Shown here: positions 1 to 9,133 of the stretch, in pieces | Layout: each line of letters opens with the position of its first letter | Position numbering within the stretch: the stretch's first letter is position 1 | From: Ketobacter sp. | GTDB taxonomy: Bacteria > Pseudomonadota > Gammaproteobacteria > Pseudomonadales > Ketobacteraceae | Assembly: GCF_003671495.1 (NCBI RefSeq) | Contig: NZ_RCHN01000001.1 | Span: forward strand, 1-64,000 | DNA length: 64,000 nt | Direction: 5' to 3' | Notes under the pieces: model-generated | Told to the model about the DNA's origin: nothing | Database searches by the model: none | Seen by the model: the letters and a program-made list of their open reading frames with translations, nothing else | Made by a program: the position numbers and the translations under genes

Positions 1-49
1 ATACCATAGCCGCCCTCAAAGCTACCCCCATTTGATACGAGTAAACAGC

Positions 50-1279
50 ATGAGCACGACTTCTCTGGATAAAAGCAAAATCCGCATTCTGTTGTTGGAA
101 GGCGTCCACCAATCAGCCGTTGAGAACTTCGAGCGGGCCGGGTACAGCAACATCGAATACCTGAAAACCTCCCTGCCGGAAGACCAGCTGAAAGAGAAGA
201 TTGCTGACGCTCACTTTGTCGGCATCCGTTCCCGCACCCAGCTCACCGAAGAGATCTTCGAAGCGGCGCAAAAGCTGATTGCGGTGGGCTGCTTCTGCAT
301 CGGCACCAACCAGGTGGATCTGAGTGCCGCCCTGGCCCGCGGTATTCCGGTGTTCAACGCGCCCTTCTCCAACACCCGCTCGGTGGCCGAACTGGTGCTG
401 GCGGAAGCCATCCTGCTGCTGCGCGGCATTCCGGAAAAGAACGCCGTGTGCCACCGGGGCGGCTGGCAGAAGACCGCCACCAATAGCTTTGAAATCCGCG
501 GCAAGACCCTGGGCATCATCGGTTACGGCAACATCGGCTCCCAGCTGAGCGTCATCGCGGAAAACCTGGGCATGAAAGTGAAATTCTACGACGTGGTCAC
601 CAAGCTGCCCCTGGGCAACGCATCCCAGGTAAACACCATGGACGAACTGCTGGAACAGGCGGACATCGTCAGCCTGCACGTGCCGGAAACCGCCGCCACC
701 AAATACATGTTCGGCAAAGACCAACTGGCCAAAATGAAGCCCACCAGCATCCTGATCAATGCCTCCCGCGGCACCGTCGTGGACATTGATGCCCTGGCAC
801 AAACCCTGCGTGACAAAAAAATCCTGGGCGCCGCCATCGACGTGTTCCCGGTGGAACCCCGCGGCAACGATGAAGAATTTGTGTCACCCCTGCGCGAATT
901 CGACAACGTCATCCTGACCCCGCACATCGGCGGCAGCACCCTGGAAGCGCAGGTGAACATCGGTGGCGAAGTATCGGAAAAGTTCATCAAGTACAGCGAC
1001 AACGGCTCCACCATTTCGGCGGTAAACTTCCCCGAAGTGGCGCTGCCGATTCACGATAACGTGCACCGCATTCTGCACATTCACCACAACGTGCCCGGTG
1101 TGTTGTCCAACATCAACCGCCTGTTCTCCGACAACAACATCAACATCTGCGGCCAGTATCTGCAAACCAACAACAAGATCGGCTACGTGGTAATAGATAT
1201 CGACAAAGCCCATAGCGAACTGGCACTGGAGAAACTGAAAGAAGTGGAAGGCACCATACGCTGCCGCGTGCTGTATTAA
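50..1279 (+). CDS. serA: D-3-phosphoglycerate dehydrogenase
   Basis: Cytosolic NAD-dependent enzyme that oxidises 3-phosphoglycerate, the first step of serine synthesis. At 409 aa it has the length of the E. coli-type short SerA. The Rossmann motif GYGNIGSQLS lies near residue 155, the D-isomer dehydrogenase signature with SRGTVVDIDAL near 240, and the catalytic His in TPHIGGST near 290. A C-terminal ACT domain (VPGVLSNINRLF onward) is the serine-binding regulatory part. The ATG at 50 is preferred over an upstream in-frame TTG at 32, which would add six residues without a family match. A strong terminator follows. Confidence 0.95.
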   Translation: MSTTSLDKSKIRILLLEGVHQSAVENFERAGYSNIEYLKTSLPEDQLKEKIADAHFVGIRSRTQLTEEIFEAAQKLIAVGCFCIGTNQVDLSAALARGIPVFNAPFSNTRSVAELVLAEAILLLRGIPEKNAVCHRGGWQKTATNSFEIRGKTLGIIGYGNIGSQLSVIAENLGMKVKFYDVVTKLPLGNASQVNTMDELLEQADIVSLHVPETAATKYMFGKDQLAKMKPTSILINASRGTVVDIDALAQTLRDKKILGAAIDVFPVEPRGNDEEFVSPLREFDNVILTPHIGGSTLEAQVNIGGEVSEKFIKYSDNGSTISAVNFPEVALPIHDNVHRILHIHHNVPGVLSNINRLFSDNNINICGQYLQTNNKIGYVVIDIDKAHSELALEKLKEVEGTIRCRVLY

Positions 1280-1312
1280 GCTTCAACGGGCTGAATAGCG
1301 CTGCTACACCCC

Positions 1313-1352
1313 AAGGCCACTTTGACCCAACCCGGGCAAAGTGGCCTTTCTT
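1313..1352 (+). terminator. Rho-independent terminator of serA
   Basis: A perfect 12-bp stem (1313-1324 with 1337-1348) with a 12-nt loop is followed by TCTT. It lies 34 bp after the serA stop. Confidence 0.8.
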
Positions 1353-1470
1353 GATCGCGAAGACCCTTCACTGAAACCTTTTTGCCATTGACCCCTTAGT
1401 CACTCCGTTACTACCATGGCTCTGCAACCGATATGGATTTTGTACATTCATGCAGTCATGGAGTTGAATG

Positions 1471-3399
1471 ATGCCCTATTCGTTACCCCACCAGGCATCC
1501 GCCCTGGAGCGCGCCGATCGTCAGGCACAATTAACCGAATCCAAACAGATTTACCAATACCACACCCGCATCGGAGAAACCCAGCACATCCGGGCGCCCC
1601 GCGCACTTCCCCTCGGTGAAGCCTTTTCCCGAATCGAAGACAGGTCCCTGACCCCGCCCAGCCAGTACCAACCCAAACTGCTCAACCGGGTTGCCAAGCT
1701 CGCGGCCAACATCTTCTACAATTCGTTTCTGTTAACCCGTGTGGCCAAGGTACGTCGGGATACCCTGGGGGATCTCTGGGCATTGGAGGACCAGCTGGCG
1801 GACGACCCCACCATGGAAAACATCAGCGCATACTACGCACAGCTGAGTTCCGTGGTATCCGAGTCCGGCGCCACCCGCGAGATTAGCGAATACCTGGACC
1901 TGTATCAGAACTGGTCCAACCAGGACGTACGGGGCCAGGGCGATGAATTGTTCAGCGACGCATTTTTTGCCCGGCAGGCGGTGGCCGGCCCCTGCCCCAA
2001 CGTCATCAAACGGGTGGACCTGAACCTGCTGAACGAATATCGCAACCACGGCTTTCCGGTCACCGATGACATCTTTCTGGATAACTCCCCCTTCACCCTC
2101 ATGGGCGATACCAGCCTGGACACCATGGCCCTGGAGCACCGCCTGTATGTGCAGGACTTCTCCATGATCGCCCACATTCCCGGTGCCAACCCCGGCGCGT
2201 TTTCCTTCGAGAAGCGTTTTGTGTTTGCCCCCATCAGCCTGTATGCGGTCACCGCCGATGACAACCCGCGCCTGCTGCCCATTGCCATCCAGATGCGGCA
2301 GAACGATCGCAACCCCGAGCACTGGGACCCGATTTTTGTACCCCACATGCCCAACGCCATGGCGCCGGGTGCAGACGAATCCAGTGCCGACTGGAGCTGG
2401 GAAGTGGCGAAAGCCGCTGTCGGCTGTTCCAGCCAGATTTACCATGAACATTTTGAGCACCTGGGGCTGGCCCACTACCTGATGGAAACCGTCAGCATGG
2501 TCACCCAGCGCTGCCTGCCCCAACAGCATCCGGTGCACGCTCTGCTGGCGCCCCATTTGCTGGGCACCCTGGCCATTAATAATTTTGCCCGTCAGGTACT
2601 GGTGATCAATCTGGGCAACCTGGATCAGTACATGTCCAGCGATATTGAAGCCTTCCGGCAGGCCGCCGCCAAATCCATTTATGAAACGGATTTGCTGTCG
2701 CGCATGCCTCGAGTGGATCTGGCCAACCGCGATGTGGCCGACCTGCCCTATTATCCGTATCGTGATGACGTGGTGTTGTATTGGGATGCCATCCACCAAT
2801 ACGTGCAAGAGTACTTGTCTGTGTTCTATGCATCCGACGCCGACCTGATCCAGGATCTGGACACGGACAACGGTGGCGAGCTGGGGGAATGGTGGCGCGA
2901 ACTCACCGGTGACCTGGATATCGGCACCAGCCCCGGCAGCATCAAAGGCCTGAATTTCGGCACACTGAACAGCCTGGATGACCTGACCAATATCATTGCC
3001 TACATCATTTACAGCGCCTCCGTTCATCACGCTGCAGTGAATTTTCCTCAGGGGCATTATTACTCCAACGCCACCATCTGCCCCGCCACCGTATCACGGC
3101 CCACACCGGTACCCGGCAACACCAATAAAGGTTACTTCATGGAGTTTTTGCCGCCCAAACACCAGGCCATGATGCAGATGAATGTGATGATGGTGCTGGC
3201 CTCCATTCACTTCACCAAGCTGGGCCGCTTCGCAGACGACGCCTTCGACGATCCCCGCGTGCAACCGGCCATCCAGCATTTTCAGCAGGCACTGGAAGCA
3301 ATCCGGATTAGCATCGAAGAACGCAATGGTCATCTGCCCCCGGATCAGCAGTACCATTACCTGCACCCGGACCTGGTTCCGCAAAGCACCAATATCTAG
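1471..3399 (+). CDS. Lipoxygenase, copy 1
   Basis: Lipoxygenase family (non-haem iron dioxygenase that makes hydroperoxides from polyunsaturated fatty acids). The iron ligands can be read: two His in HLGLAH (H-x4-H, about residues 333-338), a second block HPVHALLAPH near 355, then HHAAVNFPQ near 519 giving the third His and the Asn at +4, and a C-terminal Ile (ends PQSTNI), the classic terminal-carboxylate ligand. Length 642 aa is typical for a bacterial enzyme without a PLAT domain. No signal peptide is visible. The ATG at 1471 sits 7 nt after GGAG and matches the start of copy 2 (MPYSL); an ATG at 1468 is the alternative. It is followed 23 bp later by a Tat-signal partner gene. Confidence 0.85.
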   Translation: MPYSLPHQASALERADRQAQLTESKQIYQYHTRIGETQHIRAPRALPLGEAFSRIEDRSLTPPSQYQPKLLNRVAKLAANIFYNSFLLTRVAKVRRDTLGDLWALEDQLADDPTMENISAYYAQLSSVVSESGATREISEYLDLYQNWSNQDVRGQGDELFSDAFFARQAVAGPCPNVIKRVDLNLLNEYRNHGFPVTDDIFLDNSPFTLMGDTSLDTMALEHRLYVQDFSMIAHIPGANPGAFSFEKRFVFAPISLYAVTADDNPRLLPIAIQMRQNDRNPEHWDPIFVPHMPNAMAPGADESSADWSWEVAKAAVGCSSQIYHEHFEHLGLAHYLMETVSMVTQRCLPQQHPVHALLAPHLLGTLAINNFARQVLVINLGNLDQYMSSDIEAFRQAAAKSIYETDLLSRMPRVDLANRDVADLPYYPYRDDVVLYWDAIHQYVQEYLSVFYASDADLIQDLDTDNGGELGEWWRELTGDLDIGTSPGSIKGLNFGTLNSLDDLTNIIAYIIYSASVHHAAVNFPQGHYYSNATICPATVSRPTPVPGNTNKGYFMEFLPPKHQAMMQMNVMMVLASIHFTKLGRFADDAFDDPRVQPAIQHFQQALEAIRISIEERNGHLPPDQQYHYLHPDLVPQSTNI

Positions 3400-3422
3400 G
3401 CTTGAGAATTTAGGAGGCCACC

Positions 3423-3821
3423 ATGTCAGTGAACCGACGTTTTTTTCTGCAGAGCAGTTGTGGCGCCGTGGTTGCCATAGCCGCGTCACCCCTGGTTTTT
3501 TCCCACTTTTTCGACAACCCGGGCTCCAGCACCACGCTGGTGATGAACACCATCCGCAAACGTTTTCCAGCGTTTGATTTCAGCGGCAACGCACTGCAGC
3601 AGTTTGCCAATATGATCGTACACAAGGATGTGATTCGCACCGGTACGTCCAGCTTTTCCCTGCAGGAAATTTTTGACACCAACGAACCCACCATCAGCTT
3701 TGAACGCTACATCATGCGGGAATTTATTCTCAACACCAATTACCTGAGCCACCAGGCTGCAGATTATCCGGGGTTGGAATTTGTGCCGTTTGAGCAACAG
3801 CAGGGGGAGTGGTTAGGGTAG
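3423..3821 (+). CDS. Small Tat-signal protein paired with lipoxygenase 1
   Basis: 132-residue protein of unknown function. The N-terminus NRRFFLQ (Arg5-Arg6) followed by a hydrophobic stretch to about residue 28 is a textbook twin-arginine signal. The rest is soluble-looking, with a block FERYIMREFILNTNYL that recurs in the second copy at 8715-9104. It lies 23 bp after the lipoxygenase stop with an AGGAGG-like site (ttaggaggccacc) before the ATG, so the two are co-transcribed. Small Tat-signal subunits that carry a signal-less catalytic partner through the Tat pore are known for gluconate/sorbitol dehydrogenase-type enzymes; the same role here is inference. No clear AxA cleavage site is seen, so it might stay as a membrane anchor. 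Confidence 0.75.
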   Translation: MSVNRRFFLQSSCGAVVAIAASPLVFSHFFDNPGSSTTLVMNTIRKRFPAFDFSGNALQQFANMIVHKDVIRTGTSSFSLQEIFDTNEPTISFERYIMREFILNTNYLSHQAADYPGLEFVPFEQQQGEWLG

Positions 3822-3861
3822 AGCCATGACGTGCCGCACTCTGTAATAAACGATCATAAAA

Positions 3862-3882
3862 AGGCCCGCGAACAGCGGGCCT
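3862..3882. terminator. Bidirectional terminator between Tat partner 1 and lipoprotein
   Basis: Stem AGGCCCGC / GCGGGCCT with a 5-nt loop sits between two convergent genes (stops at 3821 and 3890). An A-rich run precedes it, serving as the T-run for the minus strand. Confidence 0.7.
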
Positions 3883-3889
3883 CTCGCAC

Positions 3890-4573
3890 CTATGAACTTT
3901 TCACCGCGGTACGCCAATCGATTTCATGGCGGCTATCCCCCACCGGGATCTGCAACTGAAGCTTGCTGGCTTTGGCGCTCAAGCCGGGGCACACCAGTTT
4001 TCCCACGATCACTTCACCCGGTTCCAGTTGATGCTTACGCAGCAGCTCTTTCCTGTATTTCTCTTGCTCGGCCTTAAGCCTGGCAATGCGGGCCTCCTGC
4101 TCTGCCTCAAACTGTTCCTCTTCCAGTCTGGCCTGCGCCTGTTCCGGCGTGTCCGGGCCATCAAACAGATCCACCGTAGAATCCGCCAGATTGAGCAAGG
4201 CAAAGCCCAGTGGCTCTTCTTCCTCACTTTGCAGATCACGGGTCAGTTGGGCGATCTTGAGTTCCGGGTCCAGAGCCCGCTCTTCCCGTACCATTTCATC
4301 GGTGTCGCTGAATTGCCGGCATTGAATATTGGCGGGTTCAAACAGCACCGGTTGCGGGCCATTGTTGGTGATCACGGCCTCGAAGGCGTAGCCGTCTTTG
4401 CTGTATTGGGAATAGCCCACCAACACCACGGAATCCGGTTGCCGGGATTCAACGAACATGACCCCGTTTTTCCAGATCCCGGTGGATGCCACCGGCTCCA
4501 CGGTTTTGATCGGGGTGACTGTGCAGGCAGAGGCCAATAACGCCAACCCTGGCAATGCGTGTTTTATAGACAT
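3890..4573 (-). CDS. Putative lipoprotein, coiled-coil C-terminal half
   Basis: 227-residue protein that I do not recognise. The signal peptide ends in a lipobox (LLASAC, Cys17), so it should be lipid-anchored. The middle (about 60-100) reads as a beta-rich domain (YAFEAVITNNGPQPVLF). Residues about 135-185 are highly charged and helical (EEEQFEAEQEARIARLKAEQ), a probable coiled coil. The start ATG follows GGGAG. It is divergent from the TonB receptor at 4853 and shares that intergenic region. Confidence 0.7.
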   Translation of the reverse strand: MSIKHALPGLALLASACTVTPIKTVEPVASTGIWKNGVMFVESRQPDSVVLVGYSQYSKDGYAFEAVITNNGPQPVLFEPANIQCRQFSDTDEMVREERALDPELKIAQLTRDLQSEEEEPLGFALLNLADSTVDLFDGPDTPEQAQARLEEEQFEAEQEARIARLKAEQEKYRKELLRKHQLEPGEVIVGKLVCPGLSAKASKLQLQIPVGDSRHEIDWRTAVKSS

Positions 4574-4766
4574 AAAAAGCTCCCGTTTTCATGAAACATT
4601 CAAGACTCAACATCAAGGTTTGGACAACGCCGAACCCACTTCCGCAGCAGGGAAGATCCACAAAATAGACAGCCAGCACACAAAGCTGAGCGACCCAGCA
4701 TCAGCCGCAACAGCCAAAATGCAAAAGCCGGTTCGTACGCTCCGCAAATAGCACTTATTCCTATTT

Positions 4767-4785
4767 GCATTTGAATATCATTATC
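4767..4785 (+). promoter_or_regulatory. Putative Fur box before the TonB receptor
   Basis: GCATTTGAATATCATTATC matches the 19-bp Fur consensus at 13 positions, with the right half (ATCATTATC) nearly perfect. It lies 68 bp before the receptor start in the 279-bp divergent intergenic region. Iron control of the receptor is therefore likely but inferred. Confidence 0.55.
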
Positions 4786-4852
4786 GGTATGGTGTGCCTC
4801 TTTTTGAATCATTTCTGTTCTGCATTGCCAAACCCGGGGACCACCAGACATC

Positions 4853-6967
4853 ATGCCAAAACTTCACCAGATCCTGCCTTCCGTTGTGCTGTGCACGGTC
4901 GCAGCCGACCTGCGAGCTTCAGACACCACCTCCTTACAGCCGGTGACCGTGACCGCGGACCGCACTGAAAAGCCCATTACCGCGATCCCGAATACGGTGA
5001 AGGTCATCGATAAAGAGCAACTGGATCAGCAACTGGCGGTCAGCACCAGCCTGTTGGACAGCCTGAGCTTTCTGGTGCCCAGCCTGACCCCGCCCCATCA
5101 GAAGATGAGCAGCAACGGTGTGACCTTACGGGGTCGTACCCCGCTCTACATGCTGGACGGCATCTCCCAATCCACCCCCCTGCGCAACGGCCAGCGCAGC
5201 GCCTTCACCATCGATCCCGCGTTCATTGAGCGGGTGGAAGTCATCTATGGTGCCAATGCGATCCAAGGGGTGGGCGCCACCGGTGGCGTCATCAACTACG
5301 TTACCGTGGACGCGCCGCAATCGGGGGATTGGTTGAACCGGGTGAACCTGGAACTGACCACAGACAACTTCGAAAGCGACGGCACCCACTACAAAGCCAG
5401 CGCATTGACCGGCAAGAAATTCCAGCAAACGGATTTTGTCTTTGGCGCGTCCTACCAAGTGGAGGATCTGTACTACGACGGCAATGGTGAAGCCATTGCG
5501 GTGGACCCGATCCAGGGGGACATCATGGACAGCCACGCCTGGAACCTGTTTGCCAAAGGCGGCCTGGACCTGGACGAACATCAGCGCCTGGAGATCATGG
5601 CTAACTATTTCGATATGGACGGTGACGGGGACTACCATGTGGTACCCGGTGATGTGGCTGCCGGTGTTCCCGCCACGTCCGCCGAGGGCCCGGGTGAAGG
5701 TGAGGCCCCCTACAACGAGGCCAAGAACCTCTCCCTAACCTACACCCACGACGATCTGGGGGCAGGCAAACTCACCCTGCAGACGTTCTACTACGATTTT
5801 TACGCTCTCTACGGCGGCGGCACCTTTGCCACGTTCCAGGACCCATCCATCGCCCCTGATGGAACCCTGTATGACCAATCGGCCCTGAGTTCCGAAAAGT
5901 ACGGCGCCAAACTCACCTACGTGCGGGACAATACCTTCTGGCAGGGATTCCAGGTGGCCACCGGCCTGGATTATCTGCGCGACAAAACCTATCAGGAGCT
6001 GGCGCAAACCGGGCGCATCTGGGTACCCGACATGATTTTCAAGGGCTGGGCCCCCTTCGTGCAGGTTGAGCAACGACTGATGGACGATCGTTTGCGTCTT
6101 TCCGCCGGCGGCCGCTACGAGAACGTGGAACTGGATGTGCCTGATTTCACTACCGTTGCCAGTGCCGGGAACACCTTTGTGCAAGGAGGCAAGCCCACCT
6201 TTGACGACTGGCTGACGAACCTGGGTGCCGTATTTGAAGTGCAGCCAGGACTCAGCGTGTTCGCCTCCTATTCAGAAGGTTTTGATATGCCTGATGCCGG
6301 CCTCATCCTGCGCGGCGTCAACACCCCTGGCCAATCGGTGGATGACCTGGTGGACCTGCAACCGGTGATCGCCGACAACACGGAAATCGGCTTCAATCTG
6401 CGGCACGGCAACTTCGATCTGGCCGCCAGTTATTTCTGGTCGGATTCGGATTTTGGTTCCCGCATTCTGGTGGTGAACGGCATTGGTGAGATCACCCGGC
6501 AGAAAACCGAAATCGAAGGCTTTGAACTGGCCGCGAACTACTACTTCGAATCTGACCTGGTGACCGGTATTGCGTACAGCAAGCTTGAAGGCCGCTACGA
6601 CAGTGATCAGGATGGATCGCTGGATAAAGACCTGGATGGACGCAACATCGGCCCGAACCGGGTGAATCTGTTTGCTGAAAAGCCGCTGACCGATTCGCTG
6701 TTTGCCCGTATCCAGTATTCCAAACTGCTGAATCGAAAATTCGACGGCGGCTTACCGGAACACAACTTCGACGGTTATGATCTGGTGGATTTGATCGTCT
6801 CCTACCGCCATGACCAGTTGGGTAACCTGACCGTCGGCGTGGAAAACCTGTTAAACGAAGAGTACATCACTTACTATTCGCAAACCCTCACCTACGTCAA
6901 CGACTCCACCTACTTTGCCGGTCGCGGCCGCGCCATTACACTGGGCTGGAGTAAAGACTTCAACTGA
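4853..6967 (+). CDS. TonB-dependent outer membrane receptor (siderophore/iron type)
   Basis: 704-residue outer membrane receptor that would import an iron chelate using TonB energy. After a signal peptide (about residues 1-23) comes a TonB-box-like stretch (LQPVTVTADR), then a plug domain (PNTVKVIDKEQL, LRGRTPLYMLDGIS, ERVEVIYGANAIQGVGATGG) and a beta-barrel to the C-terminus. The barrel ends SKDFN, not in the usual terminal aromatic residue. The plug style is that of siderophore receptors. A Fur box precedes it and a PepSY membrane protein follows at 15 bp, a pairing common in ferric siderophore uptake. Substrate unknown. Confidence 0.88.
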   Translation: MPKLHQILPSVVLCTVAADLRASDTTSLQPVTVTADRTEKPITAIPNTVKVIDKEQLDQQLAVSTSLLDSLSFLVPSLTPPHQKMSSNGVTLRGRTPLYMLDGISQSTPLRNGQRSAFTIDPAFIERVEVIYGANAIQGVGATGGVINYVTVDAPQSGDWLNRVNLELTTDNFESDGTHYKASALTGKKFQQTDFVFGASYQVEDLYYDGNGEAIAVDPIQGDIMDSHAWNLFAKGGLDLDEHQRLEIMANYFDMDGDGDYHVVPGDVAAGVPATSAEGPGEGEAPYNEAKNLSLTYTHDDLGAGKLTLQTFYYDFYALYGGGTFATFQDPSIAPDGTLYDQSALSSEKYGAKLTYVRDNTFWQGFQVATGLDYLRDKTYQELAQTGRIWVPDMIFKGWAPFVQVEQRLMDDRLRLSAGGRYENVELDVPDFTTVASAGNTFVQGGKPTFDDWLTNLGAVFEVQPGLSVFASYSEGFDMPDAGLILRGVNTPGQSVDDLVDLQPVIADNTEIGFNLRHGNFDLAASYFWSDSDFGSRILVVNGIGEITRQKTEIEGFELAANYYFESDLVTGIAYSKLEGRYDSDQDGSLDKDLDGRNIGPNRVNLFAEKPLTDSLFARIQYSKLLNRKFDGGLPEHNFDGYDLVDLIVSYRHDQLGNLTVGVENLLNEEYITYYSQTLTYVNDSTYFAGRGRAITLGWSKDFN

Positions 6968-6981
6968 TCCACTGAAACAAC

Positions 6982-8109
6982 GTGCCAACACACCGAAGTC
7001 CAACACACCAAAGTGCGCGGCTAATGCTGCGCACCCTACATAAATACAGCGGGCTACTGCTGGGGGCCTTGCTCACCCTGATCGGATTGAGCGGCAGCCT
7101 GCTGGTGTTTGATCACGCTCTGGATGAGCGGCTCACACCCGAGCTGCGTTCACTTTCACATCATTCCGGGGCGACACTGCATCAGGTACTCGATCAAGCC
7201 GTGCAGGCTGCCCCCACCGACACCCGGGCCACCCGCATCGACCTGGCGCGCCAGCCGGGCTCACCGCATACGGTGCGTTTCGACTGCCACCCCCCTCGGG
7301 ATTGTGTGTTGGAAGTCAGTGTCGACCCGGCTACCGGCCGTGTGCTCACCCAACGGGAATGGGGCCAGTACCCCATGAGCTGGCTATACCGCCTGCACTA
7401 CACATTGCTGGCCGGCAACACGGGCAAAACCCTGGTGGGTTGTCTCGGCATTGTGCTGTTGTTTTTTCTGGTGAGTGGCTTGTACCTGTGGTGGCCACGG
7501 CGCACCACGATTCGTAACGGGCTGCGCATCCGGCGTCGCCCCACCATCCGTTTCCTGCGGGAGCTGCATCAAGTGATTGGTGTCATCAGCGTGCCCCTGC
7601 TGCTGGTGAGCGCCCTGACCGGGATCACACTGGTGTTCTACTCACCGCTGCAGGCCGCCATCAACTCAGTGACACCGGTAGTATCCAAACCGAGCTTCAG
7701 CGTACACTCACAAGGCCAGCACCTGCCCCTGGACCGCCTGGTGGAAGCCGCACAGTCGACCTATCCCAACGGCACCCTGAAGCGGGTTTTTCTGCCGCGA
7801 CATTCCACCAACCCGCTACAGGTACGATTCAATTTACCAAGTGAAAGCTGGAGCAACCATGGCGCGAGCGTGGTGTGGGTAAACCCTTACGACGCTCAGG
7901 TCCTGGGCACCTGGGATGCCGGCAATCTGCCGCTTGGCAACACTCTGCTCACCTGGGCCTTTCCGTTGCACAACGCCGATGCCCTGGGCCTGGTCGGGCG
8001 TGTCCTGTGGTTGATCGGCGGCCTGCTGCCCGGCGTGCTGTTCATGGCCGGGCTGTTGCACTGGTGGCAGAAAGCTAGAGCAGTTCCACGTCGCCGAAAA
8101 TCTTGGTGA
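6982..8109 (+). CDS. PepSY-associated transmembrane protein (iron-regulated, PiuB-like)
   Basis: 375-residue inner membrane protein of the PepSY-TM family, often next to siderophore receptors and thought to help release or reduce iron from chelates. TM1 is RTLHKYSGLLLGALLTLIGL near residue 15; further segments are near 145-170 (LVGCLGIVLLFFLVSGLYLW), 190-220 and 335-365, with two periplasmic PepSY-like stretches between them. A GTG at 6982 gives this frame; the ATG at 7024 (MLRTLHKYSG) is a plausible alternative and neither has a strong ribosome binding site. The 3' end overlaps the convergent gene at 8075 by 35 bp. Confidence 0.85.
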   Translation: MPTHRSPTHQSARLMLRTLHKYSGLLLGALLTLIGLSGSLLVFDHALDERLTPELRSLSHHSGATLHQVLDQAVQAAPTDTRATRIDLARQPGSPHTVRFDCHPPRDCVLEVSVDPATGRVLTQREWGQYPMSWLYRLHYTLLAGNTGKTLVGCLGIVLLFFLVSGLYLWWPRRTTIRNGLRIRRRPTIRFLRELHQVIGVISVPLLLVSALTGITLVFYSPLQAAINSVTPVVSKPSFSVHSQGQHLPLDRLVEAAQSTYPNGTLKRVFLPRHSTNPLQVRFNLPSESWSNHGASVVWVNPYDAQVLGTWDAGNLPLGNTLLTWAFPLHNADALGLVGRVLWLIGGLLPGVLFMAGLLHWWQKARAVPRRRKSW

Positions 8110-8536
8110 TTTTAAGCGCCTTGTCCACCCGCTTCACTTCAATCCGTTCCGCCGACTTGCTGGACATCACCACCTGGCCTTTGTGGATCGCATCCTCATA
8201 CACCACGTCGGTGATCACGGCCGTTTGTCCATCGTCGGCGATCTGCATCTGCAGATCTTCCACCCGATAGGTTTGATCGATGCCCATGCGCCAGCCGGCC
8301 GCCACATCTTTTATGTATCCATCCAGGCTATAGCGCTTGTTGCCACCCAGCTGGGCAGGGAACGCAATTTCAATGACCGCGTCGTCGGTGAACTGCGCAC
8401 GCAGCAAGGTTGCATCTTTCTCCTCAACCGCCGATCGCATGGCCGATATCAACATATCCAATTCATATTCCTGGATCTTGGGCTCATTACAGCCCACCAG
8501 GATGACCAACATAAACAACGCGCATAATTTTCTCAT
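8075..8536 (-). CDS. Putative lipoprotein with a SnoaL/NTF2-like fold
   Basis: 153 residues. A short signal peptide ends in the lipobox VILVGC (Cys16). The remainder (SAMRSAVEEKDATLLRAQFT, FPAQLGGNKRYSLDGYIKDV) has the rhythm of the SnoaL/NTF2-like nuclear transport fold, a pocket domain used by enzymes and binding proteins. That fold call is by feel only. The stop lies inside the last codons of the PepSY membrane gene on the other strand, so the two 3' ends overlap by 35 bp. Confidence 0.65.
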   Translation of the reverse strand: MRKLCALFMLVILVGCNEPKIQEYELDMLISAMRSAVEEKDATLLRAQFTDDAVIEIAFPAQLGGNKRYSLDGYIKDVAAGWRMGIDQTYRVEDLQMQIADDGQTAVITDVVYEDAIHKGQVVMSSKSAERIEVKRVDKALKITKIFGDVELL

Positions 8537-8672
8537 CGAGCAGCCTCACCGTGCTTGCAAGTTATGGTTTTTTTGATGCAGTCAGTCTACAACAAAAAAA
8601 CCAACTGAATGAACCGAATAGCACGATATTTGCGCGCCTGCTCGCATTCTGATTGAATCCGCGAAGAGTTGA

Positions 8673-8705
8673 GTGGGCACCCGATGAATAATCCCGGGTG
8701 CCCAC
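8673..8705 (-). terminator. Hairpin terminator after the lipoxygenase 2 operon
   Basis: A perfect 11-bp GC-rich stem (8673-8683 with 8695-8705) with an 11-nt loop sits 9 bp after the stop of the Tat partner gene on the minus strand. The following bases (TCAACTCTTC) are only mildly T-rich. Confidence 0.6.
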
Positions 8706-8714
8706 AGGTTGGTA

Positions 8715-9104
8715 TCACGCCATCGCGGCGGCTCGGAAAGGAATCACTTGCAATACACCACCGGCCTGCGCCCGCTGCTCCAGGTAATTGGTGTTCAACA
8801 AAAACTCCCGCACCACATAGCGATCAAAACTCACCGTGGGTACGCCGTCATCCATAATGTCCGCCAAGGCCGTGCCCGAGGTGCCGGCGCGGGAAAAGCC
8901 ACGGCGGGCCATCAGCTCAGCAAACTGTTGCACACCCTCTTCATTGAGAGTTTCCCTGGGAAAGCGCTTGCGTACCGTATCCCGAACCAACGACACCAGC
9001 GAGTCCGTTTCAGAAAACAGTTGGCTGAACAGGGATTGGGAAGCCACCACTGCGACCACGGCACCGCAGCTGCTTTTCAAAAATAATCGTCTGTTAATCG
9101 ACAT
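8715..9104 (-). CDS. Small Tat-signal protein paired with lipoxygenase 2
   Basis: 129-residue paralogue of the protein at 3423-3821. It begins MSINRRLFLKSSCGAVVAVV, a canonical twin-arginine signal (SINRRLFLK) followed by a hydrophobic core. Shared blocks include TVRKRFP (TIRKRFP in copy 1), AGTSG.ALADIMDD, and FDRYVVREFLLNTNYLEQRA. It lies 29 bp downstream of lipoxygenase 2, in the same order as in copy 1. The repeated gene order argues that the pair works together. Function unknown; export of the signal-less lipoxygenase by a hitchhiker route is the proposed role. Confidence 0.75.
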   Translation of the reverse strand: MSINRRLFLKSSCGAVVAVVASQSLFSQLFSETDSLVSLVRDTVRKRFPRETLNEEGVQQFAELMARRGFSRAGTSGTALADIMDDGVPTVSFDRYVVREFLLNTNYLEQRAQAGGVLQVIPFRAAAMA

Positions 9105-9133
9105 AATGTTGCCTCTTGATGAGAAGTGGATGC

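Noticed and set aside
1732-3057. 441-codon minus-strand ORF over lipoxygenase 1
   Set aside because: Antisense to a gene with all lipoxygenase iron ligands intact; no recognisable domain in the minus-strand frame.
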